64,000 nucleotides of DNA. Source: Tolypocladium sp. Sup5 PDA-1 (Eukaryota > Ascomycota > Sordariomycetes > Hypocreales > Ophiocordycipitaceae). Of the stretch, positions 44,233-54,621 are shown one piece after another. A program made the position numbers and the translations under genes. Position 1 is the stretch's first letter; the number at the start of each line of letters is the position of its first letter. The stretch covers positions 124,001 to 188,000 of the forward strand of contig JPHH03000030.1 of NCBI GenBank assembly GCA_000750105.3. The letters are read 5' to 3'. The notes under the pieces are model-generated. The model was not told the origin of the DNA, made no database searches, and saw nothing but the letters and a program-made list of their open reading frames with translations.

Positions 44233-46236
44233 ATGGACATTCGAAGCCGGGTTCTTCTATCTCTACCACTTCTATTGCTTGTTATACTGAGCCTAGTCGG
44301 CAATTCCCAAGGCCAGGATCTCGCTGAACCAATTCCATGGGCTGGCAGCCCAGGATCAGGCTTTGCGCCACCGAACAACCAGGGACGCCACTCTCGACGG
44401 ATTCTTTCGAGGCAGGCTGCCGACGAAGGAATCGAGAAAAGCAACAAAACGGAAACGAAGCTCATCGAAACGATCTCCGAGGCACAGGCAGATGTCAAGA
44501 CGTGGACTCAAAAGGCTGAGGAGGCCAACACGCCTGAGAAACTCCAAAAGGTGACCGAGGAGGCCGAAAAAGCAGCATACAAGGCAAGCGAGGCGATGAA
44601 AGAGCTGGCGAAATTGAGCAACGACGTGCTCGTACTTGGTGTCCAGACATTCAACCAGGGGTGGGACAAATTTGTCGAGGTATTAGCCGACAAGACCGGT
44701 GCCATCATGACAGGTTATGCGACGCTGTTTACGACGTACGAAAAGGGCATGAAGCAGGACAAGCAACAACTGGACGACCTTCTAAACAAAATGGCCAATT
44801 CGAGGACATACCGAGCATATCTCGACCCTTTTCGTTCAGCAAGTGCCAAACTTGGAACTCAAGTTGAGGGTGCTCTTAGGTTCCTTCAGACCAAACGGCA
44901 ACTGACCACGGAAGAGCCTGATTCATATTGGCGGAACAAATTGGAAACGGAACATGAGGCGGAGAACCGAGCCCAGCTTGCTTTGGTAGAGGGACAGAAG
45001 GTCGTGCAACTAGTATACGACGGCATGAAGCAGCAGCTGGACAACTTTGTGGGTGGCATGGTCGATAACTTCATCGTCATAAACAAAGTCAGATCAAAAG
45101 TGCGCAGTCACGAAGAGGAGGAACAAGAGGCGGCCCGGAAGGCGGAGTTACAAGTCATCGAGAAAGAAGCCGACGAAGTATTGGAAGCGATCAAGGACGC
45201 GTTATGGGAATTGTCGCCCGCAGCACCATTCAAAGAAGCATACGACAAAATTTCGAGCGGCGAGGAGATAGGGGTGTGGGGATGGTTGACGATGACCTTT
45301 GAAATGGGCTTGGAAGTGCTCTCCTGGGTGCCCACGCCGGCTGCCCCTGCTGCCCGGGCCTTCAAGGTTGGACGAACGGCACACAAGGTGATCAAATTGG
45401 TCAAAAGAACCAACCGAATCATCGAGAAAGCGAACAAAGTCTGTGGAAAAATCGACACTTTGGTCTACATGGAGGCGATCATCGAACGCCTCCTTGCTGG
45501 ACTGGGCAGGTTCACCATGGTTGTGAAAAATATCCATGGAACGAAGGAGCAACCGAAGGGGGTCGGCCCCTCCGAAGAGGAAACGAAGAGCCTACTTGAA
45601 CTTGTCAAGATGTCCGAGATGGTGGCGTTGCCTAAAAGAGGGAAACTAAGCGACGAGAACTTACAAGGTGTACTCAAGAAGATACAGGAGAAGTTGGGGC
45701 AAGGCGGTTTCGTCGTGGACGCCATGCGAACCGTCGTATGCAAGTCATTGAAGCCGGTTCTGATGGCCTCTCTGGCTGGTGGAGGTGGAAATATAGGTTG
45801 TGTCATGGGACCAGTCACCAAGCCGTTCAAGTCATCAAAACCGAGCCCCAAGCCAGCAAAACCGAACCCCAAGCCAGCAAACCAAAAGCCCAAGCCACCC
45901 CCCAAAAAGTTACCACCGGGTGCACTCCGCAAGTCTCTGCTTGGTGGTCGCAGTGTTCTTAAGCGAGAGGCTCAGAAGGACCTAGCTAAGGATGTTCAGG
46001 ACTTCTATTCGAGGCCCCAAGGGCAGGAGTTGGATTTGGATCTTGCCGACCGCATCCTTGAGCATGCCATGGCTGAGATCTCCAAGATAGACGAGGATGA
46101 GACGTCTGATAAGGACGATGGACCCTCGTTCTTGGATAACGACGATCTTTTGGAGGGATTTTCAGCCTTCTTTGAGGTGAATGGCACGACAGACGGTTTG
46201 ATTGACGAGCCAGCACACACCAAATTGCGCTTTTGA
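44233..46236 (+). CDS. Secreted Lys/Glu-rich coiled-coil protein, unknown
   Basis: A single exon encodes 667 aa. The start was set at the ATG giving a signal peptide (MDIRSRVLLSLPLLLLVILSLVGNSQG); upstream codons are open but lack an ATG. The mature protein has long charged helices predicted from composition, such as KLQKVTEEAEKAAYKASEA near residues 100-130 and EEEEQEAARKAELQVIEKEA near 295-320. A more hydrophobic central helix region and a conserved-looking MSEMVALPKRGKL follow. Residues 535-560 are a Lys-Pro repeat (KPSPKPAKPNPKPANQKPK). The C-terminus is acidic. No enzyme motif; few cysteines. It may be a surface, adhesion or structural protein. A 137-bp piece of this gene recurs at 51953-52089. 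Its high lysine and glutamate content differs from the neighbours. Confidence 0.75.
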   Translation: MDIRSRVLLSLPLLLLVILSLVGNSQGQDLAEPIPWAGSPGSGFAPPNNQGRHSRRILSRQAADEGIEKSNKTETKLIETISEAQADVKTWTQKAEEANTPEKLQKVTEEAEKAAYKASEAMKELAKLSNDVLVLGVQTFNQGWDKFVEVLADKTGAIMTGYATLFTTYEKGMKQDKQQLDDLLNKMANSRTYRAYLDPFRSASAKLGTQVEGALRFLQTKRQLTTEEPDSYWRNKLETEHEAENRAQLALVEGQKVVQLVYDGMKQQLDNFVGGMVDNFIVINKVRSKVRSHEEEEQEAARKAELQVIEKEADEVLEAIKDALWELSPAAPFKEAYDKISSGEEIGVWGWLTMTFEMGLEVLSWVPTPAAPAARAFKVGRTAHKVIKLVKRTNRIIEKANKVCGKIDTLVYMEAIIERLLAGLGRFTMVVKNIHGTKEQPKGVGPSEEETKSLLELVKMSEMVALPKRGKLSDENLQGVLKKIQEKLGQGGFVVDAMRTVVCKSLKPVLMASLAGGGGNIGCVMGPVTKPFKSSKPSPKPAKPNPKPANQKPKPPPKKLPPGALRKSLLGGRSVLKREAQKDLAKDVQDFYSRPQGQELDLDLADRILEHAMAEISKIDEDETSDKDDGPSFLDNDDLLEGFSAFFEVNGTTDGLIDEPAHTKLRF

Positions 46237-46550
46237 TCAATTACTGCCAAACATTGGGGCCATTGGAGTCAACTTTCGAACAACTGATAAGTAGCTCCAC
46301 GTGATTAGCAACCAATTCATCCAGTGATTCAGTTGATTAACTCTAGATCCAACCGGTTCTGTGCTGCCTGTTGGTTTCATTTGGTTTTATTGTTTTCGCC
46401 CGGAGGCAATTCATAAACTCAATTTGATATCACCACTGAGACACCCATTGTATGAACAGCTTCAGACTCCTCTTTCCTCTACTAGTGAGTCGTTTCCGGA
46501 CCTGCAACTAGTAGCAGGAACCAAAGCCAAGCCGCGCAAGCCATGCAGGG

Positions 46551-46804
46551 GACGAACGCTCACATTGCGAGACGTGTAATGCTTTCTGTCGCCATGAGAC
46601 GGTCACGCGGTTGCACAAGTGTTTGAAGAATATGGAACAAAAACTGACACTGTTCTGACACTGTTGGCTCAAAGATCCTGGAACCATGTACTCGGCGACA
46701 AAGACCCTGCTCAAGCCCTGCAGTTCCTACAGCACTAAACTCAGCATTGACTTTTGTACCCGAGAACCTCTGTGGCCGTCAAACATCTGCCATTCTACCA
46801 GTAC
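46551..46804 (+). repeat. Dispersed repeat copy 2 (partner at 40963-41203)
   Basis: Same orientation and order of shared words as copy 1 (CTCACATTGC at the left, ACCAGTAC at the right, CTGCTCAAG..CTGCAG in the middle). No coding capacity is seen. The copies lie about 5.6 kb apart and flank the acetyltransferase-to-coiled-coil segment. Confidence 0.6.
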
Positions 46805-46845
46805 CCGCCATTGACCTCGCATTCCAACCGTAGCTCAAAGGGGCG

Positions 46846-47115
46846 TCAAAGTCGGAGTGGGCTGTGGCTGGCACCAACCACCAGGTGTCTCAAAGACGTA
46901 CTCGGTGTTGGCACAGCCCCTGGGGCGCGCCTCGCCGCAGCCGTAGCTGCCATGCACAGTCGGCACAGGCATCGGGCACCCTTCACGAGACGTAATGGTC
47001 TGCAAGGCGACACAGGGGTCTGATCCAGGTCGAGCAGATGCTCTCGATGGACGTGATAGTCGGGCACTGGTCGACGAGCTGTATTGTGAGAGTGGGCCAA
47101 AGACCAGCGGACCAG
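46846..47115 (-). pseudogene. Cysteine-rich secreted protein fragment, frameshifted
   Basis: Two minus-strand frames carry matching pieces of one protein. About 47100-47035 reads LVDQCPTITSIESICSTW. After a one-base shift near 47030-47025 comes DPCVALQTITSREGCPMPVPTVH, then YGCGEARPRGCANTEYVFET and a Pro/Thr tail to the stop near 46846. The pattern CPTITS..C..C, CPxPVPTV and GCxNT is one I associate with small secreted fungal proteins. No signal-peptide exon was found, so the 5' part is missing or lies behind an intron. It could also be a real gene if the shift is a sequencing error. Confidence 0.4.
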
Positions 47116-47490
47116 CGGTGCAAAGGCAGTCCATAACGCCCAGATTCGAATGGCCGAGAGACCGGAGCGGACTGCTGTCTAAGAACTCATCACACGCCAG
47201 ACCCTAGAAAATCGTAGACTGGCCATAAAACGTCCAAATCCACCCTGACTTAGAGGGTTTACGTTGTTGAAGCTTGATCATGCATACAGTATAGCGGCAA
47301 ACGTCCATCGATCGTTACCGGGAGCTCTCTGTAAATTCCATATTCAGGCTGTGACATTAATGGCTTAAGAAGAGCCAGAGGCCTGTGGCATCTATGTATG
47401 CAGCTGTATCAACCGCACGAGGAGGAAATGACTAGGAGAGATTTGCAACCCGCTTGCACTGCGTTGCCACGGCCTGGGGAACTTCTGGCC
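47116..47490. other. Intergenic, no supported gene
   Basis: About 375 bp between the cysteine-rich fragment and the small minus-strand gene. Nothing is recognised. Confidence 0.35.
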
Positions 47491-47876
47491 TCAGCGCCTT
47501 TCGTCGCCTTTCTTGATAGTCCCAGTGCCATCCTTGTAAATGTGACACGTCTTTGTACCCTTAGAGCCCTTGATCCTGGCACTGATGATAAGCGACTTGT
47601 CTTTAGGGTTGAAGCTAGATTGATGAACTGGATTCCCGTCCCGCGACCTGTAGATGAGTAGCTTCCACCCTATCTGGAGGAATCTGGGCTGTAAAGCTGA
47701 ACTTACTTGATGAAAACCTCCTCCAATGTGCCGAGTTTCTATGAGGTCGGTTGTTAGACCGTATTTCATAAAGCTTTGCACCAACCTGTAGGGATTGATG
47801 ACAGTGTCGAGAAATAGCTTGCCTGCTCAGCACTCCCACCCTTTTCCGTGAACTTGACGACAGCGCTCGCTGTCAT
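47491..47876 (-). CDS. Small conserved-looking protein, unknown
   Basis: Two exons (47876-47786 and 47738-47491) would encode 112 aa. The 47-nt intron has a GTTGGT donor, a TCTAAC branch and a CATAG acceptor, and it brings the two open pieces into one frame. The protein starts MTASAVVKFTEKGGSAEQ. The C-terminal part has strongly protein-like sequence (QPRFLQIGWKLLIYRSRDG, then SLIISARIKGSKGTKTC, ending GTGTIKKGDERR). A separate upstream ATG at 47955 opens a 47-codon frame (MSRLFSTSAKALVRFLG) that overlaps out of frame and may be an upstream ORF or part of another exon. No signal peptide or domain is recognised. Confidence 0.45.
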
Positions 47877-48785
47877 ACGGCTGTGGCAGATTGTCGACTT
47901 TGAAGCCAAGAAAGCGTACAAGCGCCTTGGCTGATGTGCTGAAGAGACGCGACATGATTCAGAGTTTACACTTCAAGATTGCTGGGCTGTTGTGAGTGAG
48001 GAAGGTAGGCAAGGATGCACTTTGTAGGCCGGGGGAGAGGAGATGGCCGTTTTATTCATCGAAATACGAAACTTGTTGGTCCTGACACGAGGCCATCTCT
48101 GTGGGCCCGGCTTTGGATATGCAGGGTGACCTGGGCAATCCATCGCGGCGCTACGAGCGCAATTGTGACTCGCGACCCAACATCGGGTTGAGGGAAGCGA
48201 GGCAATCTTCTAGAGGAGGCGCCAAACGAAACACCCTGACTCCACTACCCTCGGCGCCTCCCTGCATTTGGCTCATGATTCCTTTATAATTGTTTGCCTA
48301 TTGGCAGCCCATTTACGGTGACTATTGGACGTGTTCTGGTTATAGGTGGTGGGCGGCAGTTGAAACTTGCATGGTTGCGTCAACTTGCGTCACGCTCATG
48401 TTTTGAAGGAGGTATCCGTGTTGGGACTAAAGTGCGTTGATTGGAACAGAAAAGCTGAATCACGCGCATCTCGCCCAAACCATACTTGAAATTCATGTAT
48501 CTTTTTAAGGGGTCTTTAATAGTTCCAGCTCTGAATGTGCCGTATTCAAACTCTGACAGGTTTGAAGCGGTTTACTTGCCAGCGACGCTTGAGCTGTTGC
48601 TTATAAACAAAACATGCATGTATCGAGGCAAAACATATACGACTACGAGGTACTCCGTAGGTGCTGTGTCACGGGCATTCGTTTCATCGCGTACGCGAAG
48701 CTCTTGGTCTCATCCTCTGAAGTTTTCGCCCTAGATTTCATGGTCGGCCCAAAGCAGTTCGGCCACAGGTGCAACATTATCTAGC
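47877..48785. other. Intergenic, no supported gene
   Basis: About 0.9 kb between the small minus-strand gene and the kinase locus. No motif, RNA or repeat is recognised. It is the divergent upstream region of both neighbours. Confidence 0.4.
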
Positions 48786-50259
48786 ATGGCAGCCATCCGC
48801 AAGTGGGTGAGGGGCCTGACACGCAGGTCCCCAGCAGTTCCGTTACGCTTCCCCACCTCCGGCTTTGAGATTGTCGCGGATTCGGTGCTGCTGGAGGAGG
48901 AGCAGCTCGACGAGTTCAAGGCTGGCCAATATTATCCGGTGCGTATTAGGGACGTCTTCGCATCCAAGTATCAGGTTGTGGGGAAACTGGGGTTTGGCAC
49001 CACGTCGACGGTGTGGCTGGCTCGGAATCTCTGGTACGCGCCTCAAGATACCTTTGAACTTGTTGAGCTGCCCAGTGCGACCGCTAACAGAATAGGGACT
49101 ATGAGCATGTCGCCCTAAGGTCTATACTCGAGACCGAGGAGACCGAGACGAGTTTCAAATCTTGGAAACCATCGGCAAGGCAAATCCGTCCCATCCTGGC
49201 TATCGCCATGTTCGAACAGCTCTGGACATATTTGAGATTCACCGACCCGGAGGTTCTCATTACTGCCTCGTTCAATGACCAATGTGGGAGAGCTGGAGGG
49301 CTCTTCTTCGTCGAAATGCCAGCGGGCGCTTTACGGAGCCTCTGCTCAAGGCTGGTCTGAGGCATCTGTTCTCGGCCCTCGACTATCTTCACTCCGAGTG
49401 CAAGCTCGTACACAGAGGCAAGTTCACGTCCAACGTCTATCTCTCTGCTACGGAACGATCACTAACACAGTTGATGGCTGTAGACATCAAGGCGGATAAC
49501 ATTCTTCAAGATATTGAAGACCAGAGCATATTGGAAGCCTTCACAAAGGCAGAGCTTACCACTCCCTCCCCCCGCAAGTTCGTGAATGATGCGCCAATTT
49601 ATGCATCTCGCGCATTCGAGCTGCCGCGACGGTTTGGCGGGCCAGTACTAAGCGACTTCGGCGCAGCAGTGCGAGGAGACCTGAAGCGCAATCATGATGC
49701 ACAGCCTGCGGTGTATCGGTCGCCAGAAGTAATGTTGAAGGTCGAGTGGAGTTATCCAGTTGACGTCTGGAACGTTGGTGTCATGGTACGCACGTTTCGT
49801 CTCTTTAATATGCTGTCGCGTATGGGCACTAGCTAACCACGACGGTCAGATATGGGATCTATTCGAAGGCAGACACCTGTTTTACGGCAGTGATCCGGAA
49901 GACCAGGAATACTCAACGCGTGCACACTTGGCTGAGCTGATTGGGATATTGGGTCCCCCGCCGCTGGACTTGCTGAATAGAGGCAAGCGAAGTTGTGAGT
50001 TCTTTACGGAAGATGGTAAGATTGCGCACAAGCCACATGTGATCTATCATCTATGAAACGCTGCTAATCTCTGCTGTACTCAGATAAATGGATAGCGGAA
50101 GTGCAGATATCGAATACGAGCCTGGAAGCATGCGAGGTATTCCTGGACGGCGAGAACAAAGAGAGGTTCTTGAATCTTGTGAGAGGGATGCTTCAATGGC
50201 GCCCAGAGGACAGAAAGACGGCAAAGCAACTCCTCCAAGATCCATGGATCAACTCGTAA
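48786..50259 (+). pseudogene. SRPK-like protein kinase gene with frameshift and stop
   Basis: The family is clear: GKLGFGTTSTVWLARNLW (glycine loop), HVALR, LHSECKLVHRDIKADN (catalytic loop), LSDFGAAVRGD (DFG), YRSPEVML, and WSYPVDVWNVGVMIWDLFEGRHLF with RGMLQWRPEDRKTAKQLLQDPW at the end. Introns are 49034-49095, 49418-49483 (GCAAGT donor, a GC-AG intron), about 49785-49850, and about 50016-50083. Two defects remain after splicing. A one-base shift near 49127-49150 separates DYEHVALRSILETE from DEFQILETIGKANPSH. An in-frame TGA at 49276-49278 sits just before PMWESW. Everything downstream, including catalytic residues, is intact. SRPK-like fungal kinases phosphorylate Ser/Arg-type substrates. 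It is either a young pseudogene or carries sequencing errors. Confidence 0.7.
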
Positions 50260-51952
50260 ATCGCGGCTGCGCACATGCACTAGCACTGGTGGCGTCTCGG
50301 CAATGCCAAGCAGCCAGAGGGATGTCAACCCAAGATGCATCTTTGTTACAAAAGGGTTGGACAAGTTAGCCCTGCAAGAGGCTGCGACTACAAGCCTGGA
50401 TTGAAGTCGTGCGTTGAGCCAAGCAGTGGGTAATTATTATCTACAAGATGAGCTGGGGGTGCTGGGTGTCTGGCGGCGGGAAATGATAACTCGATCCGCT
50501 CACACAACCGGCTAGCCCAAGAATGCCAATTGCTTGGAGGGCGTATGAGTACGAACGAGGCTATTCCGTACGAAGGATGCATGAAACCTCTTGGCTAGCT
50601 TCTTAAAAGCCTAAATGATCGCAATGATGGGAAATGACGCTCGGTTGGGTCGTGGCACGGTACTGCTGCCCGAGTCCACGTGTGCTGCACACGGTTGGCT
50701 CATGCAGGGAGCTATCATAGCGAGTCGAGGGCTGTTACACAAGATGGTGTTTTCACGGCAAACCGTTTACTTTGAAGTGTCGCCAACACGCTGCGAGGGA
50801 ATACGAAGTTGGGAGTGCTGGGTGGTTGGTTACTTGCCCGAGGCAGAGCTCATAGACGCCTAGGTGCTCTTATGGATGGATGCAGACTAACATGCCGACA
50901 TTTGAAACATGTCCCAGAGGACATCTCACCAATAGCCTTCAGTTCTGGAAGTCTACTGTACCAGATTGTAGCTGCTTCTTTAACAATGGGGGTTCCATTC
51001 GCCCGTTGTGGCGGTGGCCAACCGTCCAACGTCGCAGAGCCACCATTCTGCACATTTTAAGTATTACCGTCACGCTTTGTGAAGCGTATACTATTAAATT
51101 CTGGCCCAATACCCCTGTTTCCGTCTGCTGGAGTCCAAAACGTGGAGAGAACTGGCAGGGAACGTTGCCCACGACGAGTTCCTGGCTCAGTTGCGTCACG
51201 CTGGCTGAGGGGCAAGTCTCGTCATGTCATTGCTAGCTCTTATACTGTATCTGAAGGATCTGGGAGTCGAAAATCATCTTATCAGGTTATATCTCGTGGT
51301 GGCTGAGCGTGGTAGAGATACCTGTTCGGTGAAGAAGTCGAGTACGAAGCTTGGAAGAAGCTGAGTGTGGAAGTCGAACTCGGTGTAGCACTTCTTAATC
51401 CATCATAAGGCAACCAAAAGTAGAAACCCAATGAATATGTCGTCCTCGTTGTCGGCTACGCTACGTTGGCAGCTTCCGAGAGCCAAAGTCACAGGAAGAA
51501 AGCGTGGAGGATCAAGGAATGGTGTTTGGAGTTCTAAGTGAGCGGGCTGGCCGGTAGGGCAAGCTGCCGATTAGACATGTTCCCTCGCCAATTAGGATTG
51601 CATGCTGCTAGCGCCTGCAACGCTATGCGGAGCTGATAAAACAGTTGTACATGTGGTTTCTGCACAGTGCTCGCTCGCCTGCGCCCATCGGTGCTGTCGC
51701 CGTCGTGGCGGCCTTGGTGCTTCGGCACAGGCTGCGATCCAACCTACGGGGGGCGGCCTGTCTGCGTACTCAGGTTAGCGAGCTCCAGGCTCCAGCGACC
51801 TCGATTGCTCAGGCCTAGCACACTTCCTAGCCTATTACTTATTAAACTTATTTATTTATCCCTTTTAGACTAAAAGTATTCGTAGTAGTTTTAATGATAA
51901 TAGAAGGAGGTTAAAGTTTTAGGATTAATAACATTTATATAAGAGAAAAGAA
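50260..51952. other. Intergenic, no supported gene
   Basis: About 1.7 kb. Short chance frames on both strands lack motifs. From about 51830 to 51950 the sequence becomes AT-rich, directly before the duplicated gene fragment. Confidence 0.4.
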
Positions 51953-52089
51953 AACCGAAGGCGGTCGGCCCCTCCGAAGAGGAAACGAAGAGCCCACTTG
52001 AACTTGTCAAGATGTCCGAGATGGTGGCGTTGCCCAAAAGAGGGAAACTAAGCGACGAGGACTTACAAGGTGTACTCAAGAAGATACAG
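51953..52089 (+). repeat. 137-bp duplicate of coiled-coil gene segment 45551-45687
   Basis: Direct comparison by eye shows only four mismatches over 137 bp with the coiled-coil protein gene. The flanks are unrelated: AT-rich on the left, GC-rich on the right. Two differences are CA in this copy and TA in the intact gene. The piece keeps the same codon phase (MSEMVALPKRGKLSDEDLQ) but is not part of a recognisable gene. It points to a recent segmental copy or a second, mostly lost paralogue. Confidence 0.85.
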
Positions 52090-52978
52090 ATTAATGATAG
52101 AAAGCGCTGTTGTGCCCACCGAATCGGGCGGGACGTGCCGCCGCTTTGGTGGTCTCGACAGTAAGGGGCGGGCGCTGCCCGCCTGGTACAGTACACTTGG
52201 CTACGGTCAGGCCTACGTGGCTAGTAGCTGCGGCACAACCTGGCAGGGGTTAACCAACATAACTGGCCAATCCCCCTCTACAGTGGGAGTGAAAAAGTCC
52301 GGTTATACGTAAAAACTTTTGTCCTGGGGGGCTGGCGCCAGAATTCATCTAAGAACCATTCGCTGTCGACGGCTGAGTGTGAACTTGCCGCCGAGCTCCC
52401 ACCAATGGCACCACGCTCGAGGGCGTAACCCGTCTGTGTTTCAGGAAGAGGGCGGGCGCCTCCACATGCTGGACCCAATACGCCCATCGGTTTGCGCCTT
52501 CTTCCTTCACATGGCGTCGGCTGTCAGCTAAGCCCAGACACTGGGGATAGTCGCTGACTAAAAATAACGAGTAGGAGAACTCAAGTCAGTTTTACCACTA
52601 ATTGTTGAGCTTGTCCTGCAGGCCAGGCAGCCCGTTTGTAGGCCGGCCTGTTCTATGGCCGGTATGGGATACTGTTGACGATAAAATCAAGGCTGGTAAT
52701 CTTGCCCAGGCCGGATGCCCGTGGGTATTTTTGGAAGCGAAGTAAGCGCGCGCTTCAGATCTCAACAAGGAACTTGGGGACGGGCTCAAAAATCCGGCCT
52801 TGGATCAAGGTTACTTGGTCGAGTACCAACAAGATATCGATGCAGATATAAAACCTACCTTCCATGCGAATCGACAAGAGGTGACGTTTGATACTGTACA
52901 ATTTGTCAACCAATACAGCGGATTGTCTTTTATTCCCACAGAAAACAGTTCTCAGCTTCACTACACTCCAATTCCTCT
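52090..52978. other. Possible degenerate coding remnants, otherwise intergenic
   Basis: Two plus-strand stretches read somewhat like protein without forming a gene: about 52110-52240 (GGTCRRFGGLDSKG, then STLGYGQAYVASSCGTTW) and about 52680-52910 (KAGNLAQAGCPWVFLEAK, then a stop, then NKELGDGLKNPALDQGY). I cannot name a family. A TATA-like ATATAAAA near 52847 precedes the next gene by about 130 bp. Confidence 0.3.
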
Positions 52979-53488
52979 ATGGCAAAACTGAACATCTGGA
53001 TCGCCTTTGGCCACCGACGTGGTCATGATCCTCTCCATTGGATGATTCTTGTGACCCCCCAAGATAATAGCACTTCGACATGGTATCACGTGACTGGAGG
53101 GCCGACGCACGGCACCAAATACAAGCTTGTAATACAAAGCCCTAAGCGATTTGACAGTCACGGTATTTCGGAGCACCATTTTGTGGGCGAGCTGGATGAG
53201 AAGGACCAAAAGAAGGTGAAGGCCTCAGCGCAGAAGATACCCCCTCAAAGATGTCAAGAGTGGACAGTCGCGGTTCTAGGAGATCTTGAGCGAAAAGGCC
53301 TCGTCCCAACCGGAACTGCGCAGCACTGGTTCGATCAGGTGGAGCCCAGCCCGTACTCCGCGGATGGGTACCATGGAATTCCTGAAGAGGTGGGCCCTGA
53401 GTGGGTTTGGGACGAAGCTCGGGGAGAATACAGGTATTGGGACACAGCGGCGGGGCGATGGATTTGGGCATCTGAGGTTGGCAAATAA
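52979..53488 (+). CDS. Small conserved fungal protein, unknown
   Basis: A single exon encodes 169 aa. It begins MAKLNIWIAFGHRRGHDPLHWMI and continues with WYHVTGGPTHGTKYKLVI, FDSHGISEHHFVGEL, and a block with CQEWTVAVLGDLERKGLV near residue 92. The ending is Trp/Tyr/Glu-rich (EWVWDEARGEYRYWD). This resembles a fungal family of about 150-200 aa that I know only as hypothetical proteins, with a conserved His-x-x-W start and a C-Q..V..L.. helix, somewhat reminiscent of papain-fold (NlpC-like) cores. A hydrolase role is speculation. No signal peptide. A TATA-like element lies about 130 bp upstream. Confidence 0.7.
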   Translation: MAKLNIWIAFGHRRGHDPLHWMILVTPQDNSTSTWYHVTGGPTHGTKYKLVIQSPKRFDSHGISEHHFVGELDEKDQKKVKASAQKIPPQRCQEWTVAVLGDLERKGLVPTGTAQHWFDQVEPSPYSADGYHGIPEEVGPEWVWDEARGEYRYWDTAAGRWIWASEVGK

Positions 53489-53676
53489 CGAGGCAGCATA
53501 GCCGCCGAAGCCGATACCGGCGTTTAGGTCGTGTCTATATACGGAGGAAGGAGACCGGAGCGGGGGCTTTCTCCCTCCACACATTTGTCAATCCATCTCT
53601 GCTTCTTCGTCATCACTCAAGCTCCCCCTGCAAAGACGAGCGAACGCGCCCACTCTTTACTTCAGCCTCTAAAATT

Positions 53677-54579
53677 ATGATGCCTAACCTCAGCTCACCC
53701 TCGATCACAAGCCTCGCGACAGGCGAACCACTTTATGTCGTCGAACCACGAGCACCTCACAGCCATACCCTCATTCTCCTCCACGGACTGGGCTCCAATG
53801 GCACAAAGTTTGGCACAGAGCTGCTGGATACCGGCCTCACATCATCTGGCCAGAAGCTTACAGAACTGCTTCCTGGGGCCCGCTTTGTTTTTCCTACTTC
53901 CAAGCGTCGTCGTTCTACCGCATTTGGTCGATCGATGCTCACGCAGTGGTTCGACATTGTTCGACTTGCAGATCCCTCTTACCGCAAAGAACGACAGCTG
54001 GATGGGCTGGCTGAATCCGCTCGAGAGATCCTGAAGATCATAGCGGCTGAGCTCCAGAAGGTGCAGCCTCAAAATCTCGTCATCGGAGGGCTAAGTCAGG
54101 GCTGCGCCATGTCGCTTGCCGTCCTACTGTCCTTGGAACACTCGATCGGCGGCTATATTGGTATGAGTGGCTACCTCACGTATCAAGATGACCTCGAGAG
54201 CGTGATCAAGGACGAGGTTGACAGTGACGACCCTTTTACGCATCCCAGCGATTCGCAGCACACGGCTGTTGAAGCCAACGCTGTCAAGGCTCAGGCATTG
54301 GAAAGAGATCTCTTGGATCTTGAACCCTTGGATTTCCCTTCCCTAGGGAAGACAGCGTATCAGACTCCTGTTTTTTTGGGCCATGGGAAGGCAGACGAGA
54401 AGGTACCATATGCGTGGGGAGAGGGTGCAGCACAAATTCTGCGGAATGCAGGGTATCAAGTTGAATGGAAATGCTATGAAGACCAAGGCCACTGGTACAA
54501 GATCCCCGATGAAATAGATGACATCTGCTACTTCATCGCTTCGAAGGTCGGCTGGGAAGTCGTCAGGCCGACCACTTGA
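53677..54579 (+). CDS. Alpha/beta-hydrolase, acyl-protein thioesterase / phospholipase-carboxylesterase type
   Basis: A single exon encodes 300 aa, longer than the usual 220-240 aa of the family. The fold starts at LILLHGLGSNGTKFG near residue 32. The nucleophile elbow is GGLSQGCAMS (Ser near 147), the acid lies in HGKADEKVP, and the catalytic His in DQGHWYKIP near the C-terminus. A family-typical WFDIVRLADPSYRKERQLDG precedes the elbow. The extra length is an acidic insertion near residues 180-215 (DDLESVIKDEVDSDDPFTH). The family hydrolyses acyl thioesters on proteins or short-chain esters/lysophospholipids in the cytosol. The substrate here is unknown. It is convergent with the APH-fold gene, only 42 bp apart, so the two terminators overlap. 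Confidence 0.88.
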   Translation: MMPNLSSPSITSLATGEPLYVVEPRAPHSHTLILLHGLGSNGTKFGTELLDTGLTSSGQKLTELLPGARFVFPTSKRRRSTAFGRSMLTQWFDIVRLADPSYRKERQLDGLAESAREILKIIAAELQKVQPQNLVIGGLSQGCAMSLAVLLSLEHSIGGYIGMSGYLTYQDDLESVIKDEVDSDDPFTHPSDSQHTAVEANAVKAQALERDLLDLEPLDFPSLGKTAYQTPVFLGHGKADEKVPYAWGEGAAQILRNAGYQVEWKCYEDQGHWYKIPDEIDDICYFIASKVGWEVVRPTT

Positions 54580-54621
54580 GTCTAGGAGGGAATTTGAAAC
54601 ATGCGAAGACTATCTGTCCTA

